Source: a virus. Taken from it: a DNA stretch of 23,336 nucleotides. How positions within the stretch are numbered: position 1 is the first letter of the stretch; every line of letters begins with the position of its first letter. Position numbers and translations under genes: made by a program. The notes under the pieces were generated by a model. It did no database searches. It saw only the letters and a program-made list of their open reading frames with translations, and was not told the origin of the DNA. The stretch is from IMG/VR virus record IMGVR_UViG_3300031841_000433, positions 1 to 23,336 of that record; one strand, written 5' to 3'. Positions 16,753 to 22,590 of the stretch are shown one piece after another.

Positions 16753-18243
16753 ATGGCACTAACACAAGTAAGATCTGACGGCATCGCAACAGGTGCCGTC
16801 ACCGCAACACAGATTGCAGCTAATGCAGTTACTGTTGACGACATTTCTGACGGCAGTATTAGTACGGCTAAACTGGCCGATGCTAACGTTACTACAGCCA
16901 AAATTGCTGACGACGCTGTAACTGCCGATAAACTGGCTAACACTGCTGTTACCGCCGGTTCTTACGGTGATGCTACTAATATTCCCAGCATTACCGTTGA
17001 CGCTCAAGGGCGTGTTACCGCCGCATCTACTAACGCTGTAAGCATCCCACCGTCTGTCGGTGGCGCTAATGGCGTTGACTTTAACGACAGCGTTAAGGCA
17101 CGGTTTGGTACTGACAACGACCTGCAGGTGTATCACGACGGAACTAGCGCGTTTGTTGCAGCTGATGACGTAAGAATTACGAACAATGCTGTAACAGAGA
17201 CAATGGGCAAGTTCCTTGCAAATGGAGCTGCCAGTCTTTATTACGATAACTCTAAGAAGCTGGACACCACCTCCACCGGCATCAACGTAACCGGTGAAGC
17301 AGTGGTCGATGGGTTGGACCTCGGCAACGGAGAACTAGACGCAGGTACTGGATCTATATTCGGCGGAACCAGTAGGCAGACCTACATCTCAAAAGGCAAT
17401 GGCACGGTTCAAGTGTATGTCTCCAATAGCGGTAACGACAGTACTGGTACTGGAGAATCCAACAGCCCTGTCCGCACCATTAGCCGTGCCTGTGAACTGC
17501 TTCCCAAATTGGCAGGCAACCAAACCTTAGAGATTCGACTTCAAGGTAACTACACCACGACTAACGGTGGTCAAAATATCAAAGGATTTGGTTTTAATGG
17601 ATCCAATCAAATTGGTCCTTATTTGAGGATTCTTGCTGATAGTGGGACAGTTACAGTCAGCTTGCAACATGCATGGGAAATGCATAATGTTCATGGATTC
17701 CGTATTCAGAATATAGCTTTTGCTGTGGGTTCGGGGTATGCAGGAGGCGTATATTTCCATGACTGCTCCATGGGTCGCATTTACAGCAGCTGCTCATTTG
17801 AATCCAGCAGCAACTATGGCTGGTCTAACCGCATTAGCTTCTACAAGTGTTTCGACATTGATTGGCAGGCAGATATCGCTCTGACAGCTCAAGCGAGTGC
17901 CGGGCTTGGTGGATTTGTGACCATCCAAGGTGGGTTTATCCATTGGTCTGGCGATATTGACAAGTCTGGAACAAGATTTGGTAATCATGCTATTTGCGCT
18001 TTTGACAACGCTATGCTTCACATAAGCAGCTGCACTATTAACAACTTCCAAAACGGACTCACTGGAGGGAACAATCACTACAACAACGAAGCTGGAGCTA
18101 GGATTGTGACCAACTCCGTAACGATTCAAAACTGTGCTACTGGTTTGTATCTACGCAATATGAGTCACGTTAGAAAATACAGTATTTCCTACAGTGGTAA
18201 CTCAACTAATGAGCTTATCACCTCTAACTCTCAAACCGACTAA
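16753..18243 (+). CDS. Second tail fibre/spike-like protein with beta-helix
   Basis: A 496-aa protein probably acting as an accessory host-binding subunit or spike. Residues 8-96 are linker repeats (IADDAVTADKLANTAVTAGS and SITVDAQGRVTAAS) closely like residues 1100-1186 of the fibre just upstream. Residues about 106-135 (VDFNDSVKARFGTDND, then LQVYHDG) resemble cyanophage fibre modules. Residues about 219-490 look like a right-handed beta-helix, opening with VQVYVSNSGNDSTG and continuing with short turns such as GFRIQNIAF, MLHISSCTI and NSVTIQNCATGLYLRN. No T7 gp17-type anchor and no self-cleaving chaperone are present, so how it joins the virion is unclear; the shared linker may be a contact. 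The ATG at 16753 follows 18 bases after the fibre stop. Enzyme activity on polysaccharide is possible but no catalytic residues are evident. Confidence 0.75.
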   Translation: MALTQVRSDGIATGAVTATQIAANAVTVDDISDGSISTAKLADANVTTAKIADDAVTADKLANTAVTAGSYGDATNIPSITVDAQGRVTAASTNAVSIPPSVGGANGVDFNDSVKARFGTDNDLQVYHDGTSAFVAADDVRITNNAVTETMGKFLANGAASLYYDNSKKLDTTSTGINVTGEAVVDGLDLGNGELDAGTGSIFGGTSRQTYISKGNGTVQVYVSNSGNDSTGTGESNSPVRTISRACELLPKLAGNQTLEIRLQGNYTTTNGGQNIKGFGFNGSNQIGPYLRILADSGTVTVSLQHAWEMHNVHGFRIQNIAFAVGSGYAGGVYFHDCSMGRIYSSCSFESSSNYGWSNRISFYKCFDIDWQADIALTAQASAGLGGFVTIQGGFIHWSGDIDKSGTRFGNHAICAFDNAMLHISSCTINNFQNGLTGGNNHYNNEAGARIVTNSVTIQNCATGLYLRNMSHVRKYSISYSGNSTNELITSNSQTD

Positions 18244-18248
18244 TAGCC

Positions 18249-18608
18249 ATGAGAATTGATTACGCAACACCAACCTTTCACCTTTACGGTCCCGAATCAT
18301 TTGGTTGGTCTTATGGCGACCCCTTTGACTATTCAACTCTTGAGTGGAATCTTCCCGTTGACAAGCCGACCCAGTTGGAGCTAGCTGAAAAGTCAACCGA
18401 AATCTACTACGACAAAGAAGTCTTTGAATACAAAGAGCTTCGTCAGTACCCGCCTATTGCTGACCAGCTAGATCAGATTTACCACGAAGGAGTAGACGCT
18501 TGGAAGGCTTCCATTCAAGCTATTAAAGAGGCTAACCCTAAACAAACCTCTGACCCCGCTGAACTCGAACGGCGGAAACAGGAAGTTCGAGATTTTTTGA
18601 ACACCTAA
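18249..18608 (+). CDS. Fibre-associated small protein with YPxIxDQLDxIYH motif
   Basis: A 119-aa protein beginning five bases after the second tail protein's stop. Residues 67-78 read YPPIADQLDQIY, followed by a Trp/Ala helical stretch and IKEANPK. The YPxIxDQLDxIY core recurs in small proteins encoded next to fibre and baseplate genes of cyanophages and other tailed phages, some annotated as tail-assembly chaperones; I rely on memory of that pattern. The N-terminal half (FGWSYGDPFDYSTLEWNLP) is aromatic-rich and resembles nothing I can name. A role in fibre folding or attachment fits the position. No Shine-Dalgarno is visible, so reinitiation after the upstream stop is likely. Confidence 0.6.
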   Translation: MRIDYATPTFHLYGPESFGWSYGDPFDYSTLEWNLPVDKPTQLELAEKSTEIYYDKEVFEYKELRQYPPIADQLDQIYHEGVDAWKASIQAIKEANPKQTSDPAELERRKQEVRDFLNT

Positions 18609-18621
18609 CTTTTTTAGAACA

Positions 18622-18783
18622 ATGATTGCACTTATCCGTCCCGTTCTTATGTCGTTTCTTAACAGCGACAAAGTGAAGCGATTGATTGTTGACCTGCTCC
18701 GCAAACTGGCTGAGCAATCTGATAACACTGTTGATGACCAAGCCGTTGATTTCATCGAGCGTGGTCTTTTCGGTGATAAGTAA
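18622..18783 (+). CDS. Small conserved-looking protein, 53 aa, unknown function
   Basis: An ATG at 18622 opens a 53-codon frame ending in TAA at 18781-18783: MIALIRPVLMSFLNSDKVKR, then LIVDLLRKLAEQSDN, ending IERGLFGDK. It is predicted helical and amphipathic, with no transmembrane segment or signal peptide. It fills the space exactly between the fibre-associated gene (13 bases upstream) and the next gene, whose ATG uses its last base (TAATG). That tight fit and a sensible helical composition are why I call it real. I recall similar short proteins at this position in cyanophages but cannot assign a function. Confidence 0.65.
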   Translation: MIALIRPVLMSFLNSDKVKRLIVDLLRKLAEQSDNTVDDQAVDFIERGLFGDK

Positions 18784-19238
18784 TGGACTTGGGAGCACCA
18801 CCGGTACTGCCGGTTCTACGGCTCCCTGAGGCGCCTTTACTACCCCGTCCGGTACTGGAGGTACCACGAGCCACTTTACCCACCTACAAGCCGCTTGTAG
18901 TGCCTCCTAACGACCTTCGACCGCCTCCGGGAGTCAAGGGTACAACACAATCGGACGAAAAGAAGGAGGAGAAGCCTAAACCAGTGACTCCTCCACCACC
19001 TAAACCACCCCCAATACCTTCACAAGTTCGTTACGTTGACGTACCGGGTACAGATCTTACTGTTCCGCTACCGAGTAACGAAATCTTAGCTACGGCTACA
19101 ACGACAGCTACTGTCTCAGTTGCAGCCACCCTTACAGCTACTGCAGTCTTTAAAAAGACAGTTAGCGTCTTGAAACCAATTATCAAGAAACTGCTAACCA
19201 AGAAAAAGAAAAATGCACAGAACCAAGAGCTTTCTTAA
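18783..19238 (+). CDS. Proline-rich single-pass membrane protein
   Basis: A 151-aa protein with three zones. Residues 1-50 are Pro/Leu-rich (VLPVLRLPEAPLLPRPVLEV). Residues 58-80 are a Lys/Glu then Pro/Lys run (EKPKPVTPPPPKPPPIP), like the periplasm-spanning stretch of TonB. Residues about 101-123 form one hydrophobic, Ala/Thr-rich segment (ILATATTTATVSVAATLTAT), followed by a strongly basic tail (KKTVSVLKPIIKKLLTKKKKN). By the positive-inside rule the basic C-terminus should be cytoplasmic and the Pro-rich arm outside, with no signal peptide. It lies between fibre and holin-like genes and overlaps the latter by 26 bases, so a lysis or envelope role is plausible. It could instead be a virion protein. 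Function unknown. Confidence 0.6.
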   Translation: MDLGAPPVLPVLRLPEAPLLPRPVLEVPRATLPTYKPLVVPPNDLRPPPGVKGTTQSDEKKEEKPKPVTPPPPKPPPIPSQVRYVDVPGTDLTVPLPSNEILATATTTATVSVAATLTATAVFKKTVSVLKPIIKKLLTKKKKNAQNQELS

Positions 19239-19425
19239 CGAGTTCTTTAGTGAAATTGTTAAGGCACTTGTGCTCGTGTGGAGTGCTGGTGTTCTGACAG
19301 CTTCCTACATGGGAATGCTACAAAAGATGGATCCCACTTTTGTCGCCAGTTTGCTTAGCGGCACTCTAGCTTCCTACGGGATCAGTCGAATGGACACCAA
19401 GAAAACTTCGGAGCCACCTAAATGA
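19213..19425 (+). CDS. Candidate class II holin
   Basis: A 70-aa protein with two hydrophobic segments, about residues 13-35 (SEIVKALVLVWSAGVLTASY) and 42-58 (TFVASLLSGTLASYGI), joined by a short turn (QKMDP), with a charged N-terminus and a Lys-rich tail (DTKKTSEPPK). Size, two-TM hairpin and basic ends match class II holins, which puncture the inner membrane at lysis. In T7 the holin gene 17.5 also lies between the fibre and small terminase genes. The start overlaps the proline-rich gene by 26 bases, in an A-rich context without clear Shine-Dalgarno. Its stop overlaps the next ATG (ATGA). No catalytic motif exists to confirm; another small membrane protein is the alternative. Confidence 0.6.
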   Translation: MHRTKSFLNEFFSEIVKALVLVWSAGVLTASYMGMLQKMDPTFVASLLSGTLASYGISRMDTKKTSEPPK

Positions 19426-19772
19426 AGAAACTACTTCTACTGCTGTTGTTGGCTTCTCCTGCAGCAGCTCAAACTGTTACCCCACAGTTTACCCAGGGGT
19501 CAATGCAATCCACTACTACCACCACACAAACCATCACTGAGACCATTGCAACTGAGGTTTACGGTGGTGCATACTCATCATGGTCTGGAACAAACGTAAC
19601 CCCAAGTGGGGACATCACCGATTCCTCAACTACTTGGTCGGTGACCACAGCTGGCGAACAGTTTCAACTGGAGACTGTGACACGAGCAGCGGGAATCATC
19701 GAAACAATCGACATCACCCGCGACATCGAAACTACCTCTACTACTACCTCGCTTTCTGTCTTCTCGCAGTAA
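19422..19772 (+). CDS. Secreted Thr-rich protein with signal peptide
   Basis: A 116-aa protein opening with a textbook signal peptide (MKKLLLLLLLASPAAAQ; likely cleavage after the AAA region near residue 16). The mature part is very rich in Thr, Ser and Glu (STTTTTQTITETIATEVYGG; TTSTTTSLSVF) and looks beta-stranded. I recall similar exported proteins beside holin-like genes in cyanophages, with no proven function. A GGAG at 19410-19413 lies 8 bases before the ATG, and the start overlaps the holin candidate's stop by four bases. The second half overlaps the next gene in another frame. Export to periplasm or outer face is inferred from the signal peptide. Confidence 0.7.
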   Translation: MKKLLLLLLLASPAAAQTVTPQFTQGSMQSTTTTTQTITETIATEVYGGAYSSWSGTNVTPSGDITDSSTTWSVTTAGEQFQLETVTRAAGIIETIDITRDIETTSTTTSLSVFSQ

Positions 19773-20230
19773 CTCCCGTTAAAGCAGAAGAACCAACAGT
19801 TAGCAACAATGCATCGCCTATTGCGGCTGCTACAGGTAACGTAACGAATCAAGCTGTACAATTTCAAAATAATGGTGCCCCTAGTAGACAACAGTTTACT
19901 GGGGGTAACTCTTGTAACGGTACAACAATGACGTTCTCCCCGTTTTACATGGGGAACGATACGTTGCCTCAAGGCTACACCCGTAATAATAACTATGGTG
20001 CACAGCTCAACTTCTCCGTTCCTTTGGATGGTGGGATGATTGAGCAGTGTAAAGCTATTGCTAGACGACATGAGGAAAAGCTACGGCTGGACTATGAGCT
20101 TGTGAGAGCTTTGAAATGTACTGAGATCATGAAGGCTGGATTTACTTTCCGTCCTGGATCTCGGGTAGAGGTATTGTGTCACGACATTGTACCTATTGTG
20201 TCTTTGACAAATGAAGAAAAAGGCTACTGA
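19580..20230 (+). CDS. Exported Cys-containing protein overlapping the preceding gene; true start unclear
   Basis: The open frame gives 216 aa, but residues 1-50 look like shadow coding of the preceding gene (basic, His/Asn-rich). Protein-like sequence begins with a hydrophobic segment (YLYYYLAFCLLAVTPVKA, residues 52-69) resembling a signal peptide ending VKA/EE. The mature part has four Cys (112, 157, 180, 200), which could form two disulfides, a Gly/Asn-rich middle and a helical end (LRLDYELVRALKC; RPGSRVEVLC). I recall similar exported proteins in cyanophages paired with the previous gene. No ATG, GTG or TTG lies just before the hydrophobic stretch: candidates are ATG 19580 and TTG 19634, neither with a Shine-Dalgarno. 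The coordinates are therefore the maximum frame, and a frameshift from the preceding gene is possible. Confidence 0.6.
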   Translation: MVWNKRNPKWGHHRFLNYLVGDHSWRTVSTGDCDTSSGNHRNNRHHPRHRNYLYYYLAFCLLAVTPVKAEEPTVSNNASPIAAATGNVTNQAVQFQNNGAPSRQQFTGGNSCNGTTMTFSPFYMGNDTLPQGYTRNNNYGAQLNFSVPLDGGMIEQCKAIARRHEEKLRLDYELVRALKCTEIMKAGFTFRPGSRVEVLCHDIVPIVSLTNEEKGY

Positions 20231-20456
20231 GGACCAGTTTAACGAGCTTCACAATCTCGTGACTACTGAGTTCCTCAATCGTATCAAATCCGGTGAAGCC
20301 TCTACGCAGGATCTTAAAGCTGCGTGTGACTGGCTCGCCAAAAACGACATTAGTGGTGTTGCCCTTGAGGGTAACCAACTAGACAAACTGGCAAGTGTCT
20401 TGCCTACTATTGATCCAGAACTAGTACAGCGGAGATTGTATGGCCCGAAAGTCTAA
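20211..20456 (+). CDS. terS: Small terminase subunit (T7 gp18-like)
   Basis: An 81-aa acidic/basic mixed helical protein, MKKKATEDQFNELHNLVTTE onward, with LKAACDWLAKNDISG in the middle and DPELVQRRLYGPKV at the end. This matches the short small-terminase proteins of cyanopodoviruses as I remember them, and the size fits T7 gp18 (89 aa). The small subunit forms a ring that assists the large terminase during DNA packaging. It sits at the T7 gene-18 position, after the holin candidate. The ATG overlaps the preceding gene by 20 bases, with no clear Shine-Dalgarno. Unlike T7, four genes separate it from the large subunit. Confidence 0.72.
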   Translation: MKKKATEDQFNELHNLVTTEFLNRIKSGEASTQDLKAACDWLAKNDISGVALEGNQLDKLASVLPTIDPELVQRRLYGPKV

Positions 20457-20679
20457 ATACAGCGGTCCAAAGTACGCTAACGGTAACTATAAATCATACC
20501 AAAAAAAGTATGATAGTAGTTCTTTGCAAATACGAAAACGTACCGAACTCAACAAAGAGAATCGGAAACGTGGCACCTATGGCAATGGAGACGGTAAAGA
20601 TGTATCCCACAAAAAGGATGGATCTACAACCCTTGAAATTGCATCTAAAAATAGAGCCCGTAAAGGCAAGAAAGCATGA
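20440..20679 (+). CDS. Small basic protein with reduced HNH-like motif
   Basis: A 79-aa, very basic protein (many Lys and Arg). Residues 50-57 read GDGKDVSH and the end reads SKNRARKGKK. Small phage proteins with GDGKDVDH, then a run with Asn and R, then ANRxRKG, are related to HNH endonucleases; here the first Asp-His step is Ser-His (DVSH) and the middle Asn-rich loop is shortened (KKDGSTTLEIAS). It may be a minimal or inactive HNH-type DNA-binding protein. A GGAG at 20431-20434 lies 5 bases before the ATG. It overlaps terS by 17 bases and the next gene by 4 (ATGA). The HNH relation is inference from a short motif. Confidence 0.55.
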   Translation: MARKSKYSGPKYANGNYKSYQKKYDSSSLQIRKRTELNKENRKRGTYGNGDGKDVSHKKDGSTTLEIASKNRARKGKKA

Positions 20680-21002
20680 CCCCGCTGCTCCCCAGTCCTG
20701 ATCACTACCTGCAAAATCTAATAACCATGACTAGCCCTGAAGCGAAACGGCTATGGCGACGTGCCATTAAGGAACACTTCAACTGTCAATGTGTCTATTG
20801 TGGAGAAACTTATGAATTACACGAACTTACTCTTGATCATGTTGTACCTCGTTTTTATGGAGGACAGACGATCACGCGAAATTTGGTTCCATCCTGCAGG
20901 AAATGTAATCAGAACAAAGGAACGAATAACTGGCTCACGTGGATGAGGCAGACTTTTGGCACTACGCCTAGAGAACAACTTATTTTATCGCATATTAAGT
21001 AA
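20676..21002 (+). CDS. HNH endonuclease
   Basis: A 108-aa HNH nuclease. Zinc knuckle pairs are C39-x2-C42 (CVYC) and C74-x2-C77 (CRKC). The catalytic core is LDHVVPRFYGG with D54-H55, then N69 (RNLVPSC) and N78 in CNQNKG, where many family members also have Asn in place of the last His. All expected residues are present, so it should be active. Its place between small and large terminase genes matches phages in which an HNH protein works with the terminase in genome cutting and packaging; it could alternatively be a free-standing homing enzyme. It overlaps its neighbours by 4 bases upstream and 1 base downstream, so it is part of the operon rather than a loose insertion. Confidence 0.88.
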   Translation: MTPLLPSPDHYLQNLITMTSPEAKRLWRRAIKEHFNCQCVYCGETYELHELTLDHVVPRFYGGQTITRNLVPSCRKCNQNKGTNNWLTWMRQTFGTTPREQLILSHIK

Positions 21003-22081
21003 TGTTTGAAGACGATCCCGGTTTTATGCCGGACTACAACGCACCAATCAGTATAGGTGAACAATTTCGTGCACTACAAAATTTAGGATCTAAAGCTGTT
21101 AATTTTGTTGGCGGTGCTGTCCGCATGGTTCCGGGGTTTTTGGGTCAGCTTCGCCAGGACATTAAAACAGAAGCCCAAGCTCCTTTAAAACCAAAAGCAC
21201 CAACTGTTGCTAGTCCTGTTGTAAGCGGTGTGCAATCTACACTAGGTTTAGCAGAAACTCAAGCTAAAACTGAAGCTCAGTTAATGAACTTAGCTGCAAC
21301 TGGAGTAGAACGTGCTGGACAAATGTTTGGTATTAACGTGCCTGCTCCTGTGTCTGGTGCAGCAGCTTTATTAGTTGGAGCAGTGTTACCTGGACCTGGA
21401 GAAGGGATTAGTTTTGCTAAAGGATCAGCATCATTTGGTAAACAGTTTGTTAGCCGTAGCCGTGAGGTAGAAAAACTATCCAGTAAAATTACTGAATATA
21501 GAGCTATTGGTAAAACTTCTAGAATTGGTAAAACTGAAGCTAAACTTTCTAGCGCACAATCTAACGTTTTACCATTTACTCCAGAAGATCCTAAAGCTTA
21601 TCCTCCTAATTTAACTGCTGCAAAAGAAATAGTTACTTCTGAGCAACTTAAGCGACAAACTACTGACACACTGCATCTACACCACAAACTTCCTAAAGGT
21701 ATGTCTGCTGCATTCTTTGATAGAATGGATCAGTTTATCAGTAAAGGAGTTGCTGGTCCAGACGACTTGGCTGACATGGCTGATGAAGCTACTAAAGCTG
21801 GAGTACGCCCTGGTGACGCTAGGTCAAACATTCTAGCCATCGCAGATAGACCACACACTACTTTGCACACTGAAATGCGTGCTATGGGTAGTGGTATGTT
21901 TGGCAGAATGGAGCTAGGTAAAAAAGAATTGATGGCTGCTATGAAAGAAGCCAAAGATCCTACCTCATTAAAAGCTTTGTGGAAAGCGTGGCTTAATGAT
22001 GATGCCAAATATTTGGTCGAAACGGCTGAAGTTTGGGAACCTCTTGACGCTCTCCTTAAAGAAGTACGGAATATGAAATGA
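21002..22081 (+). CDS. Unknown protein with C-terminal toxin-like His-rich nuclease motif
   Basis: A 359-aa protein I cannot name. Residues 1-60 contain a Val/Gly-rich stretch (SKAVNFVGGAVRMVPGFLG). Residues 60-75 are Pro/Lys-rich. Residues 112-133 are hydrophobic (PAPVSGAAALLVGAVLPGPG), perhaps membrane-active. Residues 150-185 are basic. The C-terminal part has LHLHHKLPKG (H225, H227, H228), then N276 in SNILAIADRPH and H285-x3-H289 (HTTLH). The order HH, N, H-x3-H is that of the HNH/colicin-like nuclease fold of LHH- and AHH-type toxin domains. It uses far more TTA leucine codons (about 10 of 33) than the structural genes, hinting at a different origin. The ATG overlaps the HNH stop by one base. 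A nuclease or effector role is inferred only. Confidence 0.55.
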   Translation: MFEDDPGFMPDYNAPISIGEQFRALQNLGSKAVNFVGGAVRMVPGFLGQLRQDIKTEAQAPLKPKAPTVASPVVSGVQSTLGLAETQAKTEAQLMNLAATGVERAGQMFGINVPAPVSGAAALLVGAVLPGPGEGISFAKGSASFGKQFVSRSREVEKLSSKITEYRAIGKTSRIGKTEAKLSSAQSNVLPFTPEDPKAYPPNLTAAKEIVTSEQLKRQTTDTLHLHHKLPKGMSAAFFDRMDQFISKGVAGPDDLADMADEATKAGVRPGDARSNILAIADRPHTTLHTEMRAMGSGMFGRMELGKKELMAAMKEAKDPTSLKALWKAWLNDDAKYLVETAEVWEPLDALLKEVRNMK

Positions 22082-22590
22082 CCCACCCTATCATCGTTAC
22101 AGGACCGCAACGATCTGGCACTACTATAGCTGCCCGTATTATTGCTGAACAAACTGGCGGTGTGTACGTTGATGAGCTTGACTACTGTCTTCCTTTACCG
22201 GATAAGGCAGTAGTTCAGGCTCCTTTTCTTTTACACCAAGTATTAGAAGCATCTTACATGATACCTAATGTTAGGTTTGCTTTTATGTATCGCGCACCTG
22301 GAGACATTGTAGCCAGTATGGAGCGTGTCGAATGGTATGCTGACTGGTATGAAGATCCTGATTTCTACCCACATTACGTTAAGCACTGCTACGAATATAT
22401 TGATTTACTAAAGCGGACGCTACGGAAAGATCAATGGTTTGATGTGCAATACGAATCGTTAGTACACCACCCACTGTTTGTCCAGGAACGAACTGGATTT
22501 ACAGTTAAACAATATTTACCCAACGTCCCTGAGGGACCAGCTACTTGGAGAGACAATGACTATGACTACATTGGACTTGTTAAGAGATGA
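22078..22590 (+). CDS. Short sulfotransferase-like protein
   Basis: A 170-aa protein starting with a P-loop, residues 8-16 (TGPQRSGTT), the 5'-phosphosulfate-binding form of sulfotransferases. Residues 67-80 (RFAFMYRAPGDIVAS) give the second signature, with R72 and S80 placed to bind the 3'-phosphate of PAPS. The end (WFDVQYESLVHHPLFV) matches the usual sulfotransferase YE-x-Lxx-P element. The family is normally about 250-300 aa, so this is a compact version, lacking much of the acceptor-binding part. If active it would move sulfate from PAPS to a sugar, lipid or protein; the acceptor is unknown. It overlaps the previous gene by 4 bases (ATGA) and terL by 29 bases. A P-loop kinase is the alternative. 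Confidence 0.68.
   Translation: MTHPIIVTGPQRSGTTIAARIIAEQTGGVYVDELDYCLPLPDKAVVQAPFLLHQVLEASYMIPNVRFAFMYRAPGDIVASMERVEWYADWYEDPDFYPHYVKHCYEYIDLLKRTLRKDQWFDVQYESLVHHPLFVQERTGFTVKQYLPNVPEGPATWRDNDYDYIGLVKR

Noticed and set aside
18585-18620. T-rich stretch after the fibre-associated gene as a terminator
   Set aside because: Two T6 runs are present but only a 4-bp GTTC/GAAC stem with a 10-base loop, too weak to call.
19422-20230. The two overlapping exported genes as one gene broken by a frameshift error
   Set aside because: The first protein ends in what looks like its natural C-terminus (TTTSLSVFSQ) and the second has its own leader-like segment, so two genes are more likely; kept open as a finding because the start is unresolved.
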